This document shows positions 35,217 through 46,330 of a DNA stretch of 64,000 bases, one piece after another; position 1 is the first letter of the stretch; each line of letters starts with the position of its first letter. This stretch comes from Cladopsammia gracilis. Its lineage: Eukaryota; Cnidaria; Anthozoa; Scleractinia; Dendrophylliidae. The stretch is taken from the NCBI GenBank assembly GCA_022457155.1, contig JAJGOT010000314.1, positions 591,501 through 655,500 of the forward strand, read 5' to 3'. The notes under the pieces were generated by a model. It was not told where the DNA came from. It did no database searches and saw only the letters and a list, made by a program, of their open reading frames with translations. Position numbers and translations under genes: made by a program.

Positions 35217-35347
35217 TAGCCTGTTCCAGGCGTTCAGATAGTGGGGGAAAGCGCGAATGGTTGGGGAAGGCGCGAAGAAAAGCGAGCGAAAAAATTGCGC
35301 CCAACTATTCGCGCTTTCCCCACTATCTGAACGCCTGGAACAGGCTA
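35217..35347. mobile_element. 131-bp hairpin MITE, TAGCCTGTTCCAGGCGTTCAG ends
   Basis: The arms TAGCCTGTTCCAGGCGTTCAG...GGGGAAAGCGCGAA and the complement at 35305-35347 are nearly perfect over more than 40 bp. The short loop holds GCGCGAAG and GCGAGCG. Confidence 0.8.
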
Positions 35348-35429
35348 CTTATCCCTGGGAGTGAATCAAAAAGGCTATCACTCAAAAACGTCAGCTTTTA
35401 AAACTCCCAATGCACTTTATCAACCCTTT

Positions 35430-35714
35430 TAGAGTAGTTTTCAGTGAGTGTGAAAAGTAATTACACAATTGCTTTGGTTTTGCATTGCTACGCTTTGTGA
35501 TTGGCTAAAATATCTCGCGCCACTTTCTCGACCAATTAGAAGTAAAACCAAAACCAATCGTGACTTGCTCGCACGCGTTTTCCCGCGCTTAGCGCCACCG
35601 ACATGTAATTCCTTCGAGCTCTGATTGGTTCATTGGATTGTGTACGACTGCTGTGATTGGTCAGAGAAATTACTTTGGTTTTGGTTTTACGACACTCAAT
35701 TGAAAACTGCTCTA
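35430..35714. mobile_element. TAGAGCAGTTTTCAATTGAG MITE family, copy 2
   Basis: Its right end, CTCAATTGAAAACTGCTCTA, is intact and the left end has a few changes. The interior has the same CCAAT/ATTGG boxes and TTTTCCCGCGCTTAGCGCC core as the copy at 22071-22360. Confidence 0.85.
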
Positions 35715-36899
35715 ATAACAAGCTTTCTCACTTTCCAGAAGGATGGAGAACCACATTTCCTTAAGAAACTAACCCACTTATCAATTTGTTGTTCAGTCTC
35801 TACGACTATGCATTATACTCAAGATTTGTATTTTTTTTTTACTTTTCTGTTTTTAGAAAGGAGTCCCAAATTTGGACACATGGAAATATTCCACTATAAT
35901 GAATGAGTGAACCAGAACAACGGGAGTTTAAAATTATTTATTCAAAACTCAAAATATTTCATATTTACAAGAGGAAGAAAATAACTGATCACTTCCAGAA
36001 AGACGTAGTAATAATACTCTTGAGATGTATTACAACGGTGTCAAACTAATCCGATACTTAATTGACAATATATGCTGTGCACGCAAAACTTCAAAAAGGC
36101 AATAATATCATTTACTTCTTTTTATTTACAAATAAATGAATTTCAAATAATACATTGTTTGTGATACGAGCTAGACAAAATTTAGACGTACAATACACGT
36201 AAGGTACCGTCTGTGCGCAGTTTTCCAATAATTCTTTTTCTGAGTCGATAGAAAAAAACATCGGTATTTGTAAAATCTTGTTTTGAAATAACATTACATT
36301 TTGGTAAACAAAATAAATATATAAATAAATAAAATCTACCACTGAAAAACTGAATTATTAATGACAAATCTACACAGCAAAATCTGGGATTGCTCGTACA
36401 GTGCAGGCCGGTTAATCCCGTCACCCACCATTGGGCCATCATTGTGCCATCCATCACAATCTGGCCACATTAACCCGTTCACTCCCAGAGTCCATTATGA
36501 AGACAGTTAATGTACTTCTAACTTTTCAGCCTGTTGACGAAATCCTACGGTGTGAACATTCAAATGAAATCTCTTCGGCTGTTCTTTTGCATCGTACCGT
36601 TTGTTTTGAGACGTTTGGGCGCCGGTTTAAGGGTTAAAAGGGGTGGCCAATTAATGCGGTGTTTATCTCAAGTAAATTTATAGGAGTGAGCATTTATTTG
36701 GGCTAAAAAAACTGGTAGTAATATTGATGAGGTGGTCTTAGTGGCCGTAAAGTGTGGATGCACTCTTCTCCACGCCTTTAACCATAAAATTTGGTTCTAA
36801 CTCTACTTTTGAGTCTAGACAGAATCCCAAAGTGCGAACCATTCATTTCAAAGGTGCTCCACTGAGCAGCACTTTTCTGTGGTACTGTAAGTTCTTATA
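35715..36899. other. Gene-free stretch downstream of CIBAR
   Basis: No further exon could be identified. Several short frames on both strands lack motifs. Confidence 0.4.
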
Positions 36900-36905
36900 T
36901 TTATT
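36900..36905 (-). promoter_or_regulatory. Polyadenylation signal candidate for CIBAR
   Basis: AATAAA on the minus strand, about 65 bases after the CIBAR stop codon, in an AT-rich 3' UTR. Usage is inferred from position. Confidence 0.45.
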
Positions 36906-36969
36906 TTTTTTCAGTGAAGAAAGCGTCAATTGAAATTTGAACTTATACATAACAATCCACAGTTATTCT

Positions 36970-39900
36970 TTATTCAAAATCGCTGGCATCTTCGTCCTCG
37001 TCGGCTCCTCTATCGCTCCTCCCTGTTTTGTCAAGTGACATCTGTGACCCCAAGGATCCTTGGGAACTGAATCGATTGAGCGAGGTCTGGGAACCATTCT
37101 TTACCACGTCCAGTCGCGAAGGTGGCAAGGCAGGATGGAGATCACCCTGAAATGCCTGAAAAAAAAAAAAGTTTTGCCGTTACCAAGTTCTAAAGTAGTT
37201 TTCAATTAAATGTAGTTGGACCAAAATCAAAGTTATTACTCATTACTCATAACGGACAAGGACTCGAAGCAAATACATGCATTGAGCGCCAAGCGCGGGA
37301 AAACGCGTGCGGGCAAGACACGATTTCGGTCGATTTGGTTTCGGTTCTACTTTTTATTGGTTGAGAAGGTGGCGCGAGATTTTTTAGCCAATCAAAAAGC
37401 AAAGCAACGCAAAACCAAAGCAATTGGAAAATTACTTTCGTCACTCAATTGAAAACCGCTCTGTGGGATAAAAAATATCATGCTTTGTCCTCTAACCGTG
37501 AATCAGAGAAAAACAACAACAAAAAAAAAAAAACAATCAAAAAACTTAATCAATCGTGACTTGGCTGACAAGCGTTTTCCCGCGCTTGGCACCGAGTTGC
37601 TTGTTTCGCGCGCTTGGCACCGGGTTGCTTGTTTCGCGCGCTTGCTACCAGTTGTGTGTTTTTGCTCGAGTTCTGATTGGTTTACACCATTCTTTGCGTT
37701 TGTTGTGATTGGCCAGAGATTGTTTGACAAAATTATCGTCAGAAAACGCTATCAGGAAAGTCCAGCTAAACATATGTATGGAATTTCAAAAGTAATCAAA
37801 CAAAGAAGGAACAAGTTTTACTTAGTAATACTTAATAAGCATTCTAAGTAAAGTATTTTTTCGAATTTGGTTGTCAAAAGTTATCAATCCCCATGGTTTT
37901 GCTTTCATAGTTCGTTAAAAAAAACCTTGCATCTTATAGGGCGGGTTACTTTGGATCAATTCCAATATAGAAAATACTCGCGTCTTTAAGTACTCGCAGA
38001 CTTTAATCGCGCGTCCTAAAAACAAAACCAAATTCATTACTCTGGCCAATCACAACAGACGCGGCCAATCCAATGAACCAATCAGAACCAGTAGAAAATG
38101 CATGTAGCTGGCGCCAAGCACAGAAAAACGCGCGCGAAAAAGCCACGATTGGTTTTGAATAGAACAGAATAGAACAAAACAAAACAAAACAATAAAACAG
38201 AAAAAAAAAACAGAACAGAACAAAACGAAACACAATAGAACAATAGAAGTAGAATAGAATATATAATAAAATAGAACTGAATGGAATGGAATGGAAAAGA
38301 ACAAAATATAACTGAATAGATTATGATCACTAACCTCTATGTCTTGCTCCTCATCCATGGAAACTAGACTTTGAAAAGCAGTTGTATAAAGTTCCAATGC
38401 CTTGGCATGGAAGAGCATCTGACCATGGAAGAAATTACTAAACACTGTCTGAAAATCATGAACAATGGCATCATTATTTCGAGACAGAGTTATTGACACT
38501 CAGTGTATTTACAGTAATCAAGAAAATGCACCCTTGCGGTTTATGTCAACAGTCCCCTTATAAAGATGCAGGGTCAGACATCTCCTGTATATTTCCATTG
38601 ATTATTGTTCCATCACCTTTTTAAAAATAGATAAAACAAATAATAAAATGAACTACCATAATAAAACTGGCGATTTAGAATCTATGTTGCAGATTTACCG
38701 CCTTTCCAAGAGCGAGGAGTGAACAAAAGCTTCTGTTAAGAACGAGCAATGCCTTTATATGCTTCCTGTGCTCTTGGAAAGGAAATCACTGCCTATGATG
38801 CAGGCTGCCGAGTGAGGCCTCCTGTACCCTTCACTTCTTGTTCTTGTCCCTTCCACAATACCTTCCACTTCTTTGCCCTTTTTCTGGTGCAAAGCAATGT
38901 TGTATTCAAATTATTATGTATCGATAGAGCAGTTTTCAATTGAGTGTCGAAAGTAATTACACAATTGCTTTGGTTTTGCATTGCTATGCTTTGTGATTGG
39001 CTAAAATATCTTGCGCCACTTTCTCAACCAATCACAAGTAAAACCAAGACCAATCGTGACTTGCTCGCACACGTTCTCCAGCGCTTGACACCGCTGACAT
39101 GTAATTGCTTCGAGCTCAGATTGGTTCATTGGATTGTTTACGACTGCTGTGATTGGTCAGAGTAATTACTTTGGTTTAGGTTTTACGACACTCAATTGAA
39201 AACTGCTCTATTCTAAGAGCAAGACATAATTTCTATTTTATTCTTCATCAAGTTTAAACAAAGCAAATCATAAGCAAGACAGTGGTTTGGAACCCAATCT
39301 CAATTAATTTTCTCTGTAATCAGTTGAGAAGCTATATAAAACTCCCCGGGGGGGGGGGGGGGGGGGGGTACTTCCTGAAAATTTTGGTGGGGGTGTGTGG
39401 CACTCTTCTTAAAACCCTTACTATTTCAGACCAAAATATGTGATTTTCTCTAACCTATTTCGGACCAGGAAGTGCTTCCGTTTGCATAAACATTTGAGAA
39501 GGGCTTCTAATTATTATTAGTATTAGTATTAAATTTAGTATTATTATAATTCCCGATGTTAATCAATCCGCATTTCTCAAGGGATGAAAAAAATAGCTTC
39601 TTCTAAAATCATACCCAATTCCAGACCAGAATGTGCAAACCATACCCTATTTCAGACCAAAATGGTCAAAATCTATACCCTAGGGTCACACATACCTAAA
39701 GTATATAGCTTATATAAGGGAGTACCCCCCTCCCCCCCCCCCCCCCCCCCCCCCCGGTATAAAAACACTTGAAAGAGTGTTTCATCTGGTATCCAAACAC
39801 GCCTCAAAGTTAATTAAAAATTAAAAAAACTTAGCTGCGCCTTGATTTTTCAATCCACTTCTCGGTGTTTGGAAATCCTGATGAAACACTCTTCCCTGTG

Positions 39901-42900
39901 TTTAATATACGACTTCAATATTACCTTTATGTCCTCCATCTTTTTCCTCTCAAATTCCACCATTTGTTCCTCAAGAGTGTGTCTTGCTCGGTTGGCATCA
40001 ACCGTTAGTTTCTGAAGGTCCTGTTCAAGCTATCAAGGTTTTTCAAATAAGACAGATTACTCACATACACACTAACAGATGGCTTATCACCACTGGGTTC
40101 TGTTTCACGAATTGACTTGAAGTATTGCTACTCCCACCTGGAAGGGATGCTGGTCCATCACAAGGTTACCCCTCCCTGCAGCTTGCAAGCTGACCAAATG
40201 TTTGGGGCCTCATGCATTAGCAGCAAGCTAAGTTATGAAAACAAGCCAGTGAGTGAACCATTTGACAGCACAAAATCTGATGAAAAGCAGTAACCCTAAT
40301 ATCCTAAATTTGAGTCCATTAAACCTGAAATTCAAAAGTAACAAATTCTGTGAAATAACAATTTTGTTGTCATCTGAAGATGATACCACAAGGAAATGTT
40401 TGGTCGATGTCTTTCTGAAATCCATCCCCAGTTTCACCAAGATCCAAAATCAGGTGATGTGGTGGAGGTAAGATATCATAATTATTTTAAAACCCACCTT
40501 TGACTAAAAAAGTAGTTAAGGAAAAAATGAATGGAAGGCTACATTATTAAGACAAAAGTGACGTTAAACTTAGATGTATGGTCAGGACACATGCCTGGGC
40601 AAAACTCGGAATGCAATAAATTGCACCAAGTATCCATCCTTGAAATAAATTATTTCCTGCAATATTGCAATGTTCCTTAGCCTTTGTGAAGTCATCTCTG
40701 ATTTCCTTGCTCCCCCGCGGCCGGAGATGACTGCACACAGGCTAAATGTTCCTGAGTTAGAATCTTAAAGTCAAATTTGGGATACTTGCTGCAATTTCAT
40801 TGCAAACAGTTAGTTGCACACAACAAGGCCTTTATAACCCTTTCCTTCACCCTTTAAGTCAAGTAGGTTGCTATTATGCCTTCCGGATCTAGAATAAAAC
40901 TATGACAGCCACACCTCCACCAATGGATATCCCTCTACAATGGCCATGTTTCATAACTGTCCCAATACTTAATCATTCAGCTCAAATCCTCTAACTGAAA
41001 TTTCATAACAACCACCACTCTACGACGACCGTAAAAGGGCGGGGGTGGCTGTAGTAGGGAGGCTTCACTGTACACATAATCATACTTCCAATACATAACA
41101 ATAGGTAAAGTCGCACTCGGGCCACGATGGCCCACACGGCCGGAGCTTAACCCGGTTTCTGTAGCATGAAGCAACAAGGAATATTGCTACTTCCCCCTGG
41201 ATGGGATGCTAGTCCATCGCAGGGTTACCCCCAGCATTTTGTCGCCGGTACCCATTTATACACCTGGGTGGAGAGAGACAGTGTGGAGTAAAGTTTCTTG
41301 TCTAAGGAAACAACACGACGGCAGAGACCAGGCTCGAACCACCGACCTTCAGGTTGAAAGTCTGACGCGCTAACCACTAGAGCACCGTGCCGCCCACGAT
41401 ATATTACATAACAATAGTTAAGGACTTTTTTCAAGGATACAATTTTTCCCTTGTTTTTTGATTCTTTGGTTTTCACTTTATCTAGTGCTTTTTGTTTCAG
41501 CATTTCCTTTTCTCTGGCAGCGTTCAGTTCTTTTACATATTCTCTGGCATGTTTACAATTGGTGGCATTCAGTGAGAGAGGTGGAAAAACCTTTGCTTGT
41601 ACAAAGTCCACCTGTATATGAAAAAATGTTTTCCATCATATGCATTAAAATTCTCAGATTTTTCAAGTTTCAGATGGGTTAGAAATAAAATTTAATATAA
41701 TTTTAATATTTTTGCTCATGCATGCAGTTGTACGCCATTTCTAAATTTCAAATTGGACAATGCAGCTCAGAGCCATCCAAGATTGTTCAAAAAAGTTATT
41801 ACTGACATTAGCTGCAATCCTGGGGAGGGGGGTGGGGGGTACTCCCATATGTGAGCTATATAGGTATGTGCCGCTGTGAAGTAGGGCAGTACAGCATTTT
41901 TACTGACCCCTGTTATAAACTAATAACTGTGATAGTGAACGAGTTTCTGGAAAATAGCGAGTCTGGAATAGGTCTAGGATACGGTAGGGGTTTTTGGTGT
42001 TTAGTCTAGAATAGGGTTGCAAAAATTAAATGCAGCTAAAATGGTCTAGTATGGGCTTAGGGTCTCAGAGTCCCAGCGGCACACCCCCATCCAAAAATTT
42101 GCAGAGTACCCCCCAGATACAGATTGAGATAATTTCGTAACATTCAGAAGACAACTTTGGGACTGACTTAAAATTGCTGCTTACAAAAAGTCTCCCTAAT
42201 AAAAAGGCTTCTTACATGTATATCTAATTTCCAGCTATTTTGGAATACAACGGCAGCTAAAAAAAACTATTACGGAACCTTATTATAGAAAATTTAATCC
42301 CGACATTCATAATTTTGGAAGGGCAATATTTCGTGACAGTAAAATTTTTGCATGATTTAGAGAACCCAAGATTTCAGAGTAAAACAAATTGTGAGAAATG
42401 AGAAAAAAAATTATTTTGCAAAAATGTATTGTACCTGTGCCCCCAGAAAATCTTGTACTGCAGCTAAGTTTTCACTGACACCAGCCAAACTTGCTTTCAT
42501 TGAAGGATACTCCTCGTCAGAATACAGGTCCACACTTTTTGATATTTTCATGCCTTTTTCTTGCAGAGATTCCAATCCTGCACTGTAGGCAGTGAAATCC
42601 TTCAGTAATGTACTGAAATGCCTCTCTGCGAGATTGATTCTCTCTGTTATAACCTTTTGTTCATGGTCTCTGAAATTAAGGGATAAAAATAATCTATTCA
42701 ATTTTTATAGGGATAAAGCATAACTTGTATTTGGCTCTTACTCACAATATTAAATTGACACTGTAGCATACGTACATGTAGTAACTATCATTATCACTAC
42801 CCCCTTCTCCTCACTCCTCTGATGAGATGCTAGTCCATTGCTGGGTTAACCTTAGAATTATGTTAGGTGTCCCTAAAGTGCAGGCAATTGCATCTGCATA

Positions 42901-45071
42901 CCACTTTGGAGCCCTAAATTAATTAAAATTGACCATGTTTTAATATAGCATATTATACTAATGAGGCTTAAGGGTAATGTCCGGGGGTGGGGGGGGGGGG
43001 GGTACTCCCATATATGAGCTATATAGGTATGTGCCGCTGTGAAGGGTATGGTTTTCAGGCAGTTTAGTCTGGGATAGGGTATAGTTATCAGGGATTTTTG
43101 GTCTAGAATAGGGTATCATTTTCTACAAAACGGATCAGTTGCGTGAAGAAATTAAGTCTAGACAAGCTTTACTGGCAAATGGCATTTAAAAAATCGGTAC
43201 GGCAGGCAGTACGGCATTTTTACTGACCCCAGTTAACTAATAACTGTGATAGTGAACGGGTTTCTGGAAAATAGCGAGTCTGGAATAGGTCTAGGATAGG
43301 GAACGGTTTTTTGGTGTTTAGTCTGGAATAGGGTTAAAAAATGCAGCTAAAATGGTCTAGTATAGGCTAAGGGTCTCAAAGTCCCAGCGACACACCCCCA
43401 CCCAAAAATTTACAGAGACCCCCCCCCCCCCCCCCGGGGGGGGGGTAATGTAGTACATCCACATTTATTAAGTTGGTAATATCCTTGTGGATATCACACC
43501 AACTAGGTACTAAAAAACAAAAAAAAAGCTATTATCAATATATAAAATACACAGGAATAAATGAATAAAAATGTAGCTGAACGGAATAAAAATATCTATA
43601 AAAATGAATAAGATTTAAAGTAATAATAGTTCTTAGTTAAGTGATTAAGTAACTCTGATTTAAAAAGTACAGTGAGCATTCTAAATTTCTCCTTTAACAT
43701 CACTGCTTAATAAGTCACAAAGATGAGAATTAAGATATGATCACATATTCATATAATTTAACTCTTGATAAAGAAGGTGGTATGGATTTTCTTTAACTAT
43801 GAATTGCCGTATTTCGCAGTGATGATATTAATGACTGATTTTTTTTCATCCATGAAACATGTTAGCCTTAAAACAGCTGTGATCCATGATTTTCTGCCAA
43901 AACGAGAATAATTTGAGTTAAATGGATTTTGTCGCTCACAATAACTTTGATTGACATGACTGTTGTATTATCTGTCAAACGTGCTTTGCAGCTTTGCCCC
44001 TGACAAGCATGAGAATTTTTTCGTGGGATTGCCAGGATTTCCGAAAGCGACCCAACCAAATCCAGAGACAACCCGATATATTCCGAAGATGTTCTAAAGA
44101 ATTCGGAAGTTTCCATACCCTTAGACCTCTGTTTAGTAATATCCAGCTGTAATCGTAATGTTCAGAACGATAAAAACCTACAAAAAAGTCAGGTGCCAAA
44201 TTTTCATGAATGTAACTATATTTTTAATTGGATCATGCGATCAGTTAAGGCTGATAGCTCAAATCTGTAAGTTAGGCGTGAGAAATTGCTCCATAGGTGT
44301 GAGATTGGAGTTTTGGACTCGCAGAGACTTGGTAGGTATATTTTTATATGGGAGTTGCACCCCCCCCCCCCCCACCCCGGATATTTGCTGCTTGGATAAT
44401 ATTGCTACATATCACCTACATTATGCTAAACATGCCAATAACGTTCCGCCCAGGTGACATCACATTTGGCAGCATTGCATTGTGGGATCGAAATGCGGAC
44501 AAATATGTCAAAATGGCTGCCTCGGAAACACCAGTTTTTGCGATTCCTGTACATGTTGTGGATAATTGTCAAGTTGTACCCAAGTACAGTGCTTCGTAGC
44601 AGCTGTATGCTTTTTTCGTAGCCACCTGCATAGTTCTTGAATGTTTGTACGCATTTCAATCCCATGATGCTGCGCGCCAATTACGAGTTTTCTATTTTTG
44701 GAATCTGGGCACTGTACTAGCTTATAAATTTACATGCAACCTCACAATTAAGATATTGGTCCAACCTTGCTTTTGTTTCACTTCTGATCTCACTCGGAGT
44801 GGAAGCATTTAAATTCGATGATGATGACTTCTTCATTTCTATAAGACGTTTTGCAGCAAAATAAGCTTTTATAGCGTTATTATGCTCCCACACAAATTTC
44901 GAAGTTTTGATCAACAATTCTTCCCAGACACGGTGTTCTCAAAGGCACCCTACAGGGTTTGAAAACTACTCAAGAAAAACTCTTTTTGCTGCATGTATGT
45001 CATTAAAAGGGACGCAAATCCTGCAGATTGAAATATTTCGAAGACACTCACTTTGCCCGCGAAACCGCCAT
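36970..45071 (-). CDS. CIBAR1: CIBAR (FAM92) BAR-domain protein, complete six-exon gene
   Basis: Exons on the minus strand: 45071-45052 (start MAVSRA), 42669-42435, 41611-41441, 40029-39925, 38448-38335 and 37155-36970 (stop 36972-36970). All boundaries have AG acceptors and GT donors and the phases agree, giving 276 residues against about 290 in human CIBAR1. The family pattern is clear: ERINLAERHFSTLLKDFTAY in exon 2, FVQAKVFPPLSL in exon 3, VDANRARHTLEEQMVEFERK in exon 4 and MLFHAKALELYTTAFQSL in exon 5. All of these belong to the coiled BAR domain. The exon 6 tail is divergent and ends acidic (DEDEDASDFE), as in relatives. CIBAR proteins bind curved membranes and the Chibby protein CBY1 at the ciliary base and act in ciliogenesis. 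The first exon is only 20 coding bases and was placed by its start codon, strong GTGAGT donor and matching phase, so it is the least certain part. Paralogue 1 versus 2 is not decided. The introns are loaded with MITEs, 'GGGTACTCCC' repeats and a SINE. Confidence 0.88.
37191..37464. mobile_element. TAGAGCAGTTTTCAATTGAG MITE family, diverged copy 3 (CIBAR intron 5)
   Basis: Left end TAAAGTAGTTTTCAATTAAATG and right end CACTCAATTGAAAACCGCTCTG are degenerate. The core GCGCCAAGCGCGGGAAAACGCG is inverted relative to copy 1. It begins only 36 bp upstream of the exon 6 acceptor. Confidence 0.7.
37551..37735. mobile_element. Fragment of the same CCAAT-rich MITE family, with internal repeat
   Basis: Contains CAATCGTGACTTGGCTGACAAGCGTTTTCCCGCGCTTGGCACC. 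The GCGCGCTTGGCACCGGGTTGCTTGTTTC unit is then tandemly repeated about 2.5 times, followed by TCTGATTGGTT and GTGATTGGCCAGAGA. The terminal repeats are lost. Confidence 0.6.
38035..38160. mobile_element. Fragment of the same CCAAT-rich MITE family, reversed
   Basis: Carries CTGGCCAATCACAACAG, CCAATGAACCAATCAGAAC, GGCGCCAAGCACAGAAAAACGCG and CACGATTGGTTTTG, the reverse complement of the family core. The ends are absent. Confidence 0.6.
38155..38325. repeat. Low-complexity (AGAACAAAAC)-like purine-rich tract in CIBAR intron 5
   Basis: Irregular tandem AGAACA, AAAAC, ATAGA and TGGAA units directly next to the exon 5 donor. Opposite-strand frames rich in Phe, Leu and Cys are artefacts of this tract. 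Confidence 0.8.
38925..39210. mobile_element. TAGAGCAGTTTTCAATTGAG MITE family, copy 4 (CIBAR intron 4)
   Basis: Both ends, TAGAGCAGTTTTCAATTGAG and CTCAATTGAAAACTGCTCTA, are intact. The interior matches copies 1 and 2, including GACATGTAATTGCTTCGAGCTC. Confidence 0.85.
39347..39755. repeat. 'GGGTACTCCC' repeat family copy (CIBAR intron 4)
   Basis: Starts with a G-tract of over 20 bases and GGTACTTCC, and ends with GGGAGTACCCCCCTCC plus a C-tract of over 20. The middle repeats CCCTATTTCAGACCAAAA-type phrases. Confidence 0.7.
40119..40175. mobile_element. SINE 3' fragment (CIBAR intron 3)
   Basis: TGCTACTCCCACCTGGAAGGGATGCTGGTCCATCACAAGGTTACCCC matches the 3' body of the SINE at 41128-41399. 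The tRNA-like head is missing. Confidence 0.55.
41128..41399 (-). mobile_element. tRNA-derived SINE in CIBAR intron 3
   Basis: On the minus strand the head reads GGCACGGTGCTCTAGTGGTTAGCGCGTC (box A), then GGTGGTTCGAGCC (box B, 41331-41343), followed by a 3' body with GGATGCTAGTCCATCGCAGG on the plus strand. It starts about 40 bp downstream of the exon 3 donor, so that exon's frame runs into it. Partial relatives lie at about 16845, 21548, 40119 and 42820. Confidence 0.8.
41823..42114 (+). repeat. 'GGGTACTCCC' repeat family copy (CIBAR intron 2)
   Basis: Begins GGGGAGGGGGGTGGGGGGTACTCCCATATGTG and ends with CACACCCCCATCC...GTACCCCCC. It contains GAATAGGTCTAGGATA and TTAGTCTAGAATAGGG. Confidence 0.8.
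42981..43446 (+). repeat. 'GGGTACTCCC' repeat family copy (CIBAR intron 1), longest
   Basis: Begins with a G-tract and GGTACTCCCATATATGAGC and ends in a C-tract of about 17 followed by a G-tract of about 10. The inner part repeats the unit TTTTTGGT(C/G)TTTAGTCTGGAATAGGG three times. It shares long identical stretches with 41823-42114. Confidence 0.8.
43447..45051. other. CIBAR intron 1, remainder
   Basis: No exon or clear repeat with ends was identified. There is a C-tract at about 44359-44373 and an oligo-T patch. Reading frames at 43868-44199 (minus), 44158-44599 (plus) and 44717-44917 (minus) have no recognised domain. Confidence 0.4.
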
Positions 45072-45355
45072 TACCTATAAACGACAATTTTGTGCCCTTC
45101 GCGGGAGGTGAAGAGCAAACTTTTGCCCAACGCATGCGCAACAGTACCGTGCTTTCCGGTCCGCCATTTTGTTGTCCAGGTGAAAGTCTTTGTAACAAGC
45201 AAAACAGCGTTTTTATTCGCCAGAGCTTTTATTTATTTAATCATCGTCGTTTCAAAGACTGCACTGGATCATTTGGTACACCGAGAAAGGCTTGGATAAG
45301 GCGGATTTTTACATGCTTAGACGAAAGACAAACTTGGTTGCATTCACGTGTTCAG
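45072..45355. promoter_or_regulatory. Putative divergent promoter region and 5' non-coding exon
   Basis: The CIBAR start codon lies at 45071 on the minus strand. On the plus strand a strong donor, TTCAG/GTAAGG, lies at 45351-45360 after an otherwise non-coding stretch, as expected for a first exon of a rightward transcript. The region contains GCGCATGCGC-like sequence (CGCATGCGCAAC, 45131-45142), similar to the NRF1 palindrome found in bidirectional promoters. Which gene the rightward exon belongs to is unknown; the dsRNA-binding protein gene is the next candidate. Confidence 0.3.
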
Positions 45356-46067
45356 GTAAGGCAGAACTGACCGGTTATTAAAAATTTGTGTTGTCTTTTG
45401 CGTTATTTTATGTTGTTAGGTGACAGAAAGAAACGGAAAGCTTATTGCTGCAGATCATAATTTTTCCAGATTACTCTTTGCTAATCTTGGTATAGCTGGA
45501 GAGAACATTTAATATTCTTGATGAACCAGCTTGAACGATCGCAGAATCAAAGCATGTTTATTGATTATCTTCATTCAGCTTACTTTGGCATATGCTATAA
45601 AATAAAATATAGCAAATCTCAACCGAAATCTAGTATTTCATGGTTTGATCTTTTGTTGCTGTGATTTAAAGTGTTAGATGCAGGAATAATTTTAAATTGT
45701 AACTCACCAAAACTATCAAATTTTTTGTAAGCCAAAACACTATAAAAGATGCCACAAAAGTATTGTCAGTGAAATCTTGTATTTACTGCAGGCATCATTT
45801 TGTGGATATCAAAGGTCTCAAAAAATTGTGAAGTCAGGGATGTAAATAATAGGTGGAAGGCAGAAAAAATAACCGCCTGAAGACTGAGTTTTCCTTTAAT
45901 TTTTTCCACCTGGAAAACTGTGTCTGCTTAACTTTTTCTCTTTTTTTTTACCCAAATTTTTTGCCTGTGATGAACAAAAGTCCACCTGTTGGATATCTTA
46001 GGTACATCCCTGGAAGTTCAGTTTGTGTGGTCACACTGCAAAATTTTATGGTACTCTACATCAGTAG
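45356..46067. other. Gene-free stretch
   Basis: Nothing recognised beyond possible intron sequence. Confidence 0.4.
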
Positions 46068-46330
46068 TTAAAGGGGCATTGTCATGCAGATTTTGCTGTG
46101 TTTTGGTCAAAATACACTAAATAATATGACAAAGTATGTTTGCTCGAACATAAAATTGCTTTTAGAACACCAAGAAGATGATATCAAGTGATTTCTTCAA
46201 GGAAGAACAAACCGTAATACGTTTTTCTGCGATTTTACCATGACTCTTGGGAGGAACTTGAAAAAATTGGCCAATTTTTTCAAGTTGCAATCCATTTCCA
46301 TCCTGGCCATCCGCAGCCAAAGATAATGAC

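Noticed and set aside
38003..38330. Minus-strand frames rich in Phe, Leu, Cys, resembling membrane segments
   Set aside because: They arise from the purine-rich simple repeat in CIBAR intron 5. Only the part at 38335-38448 is a real exon.
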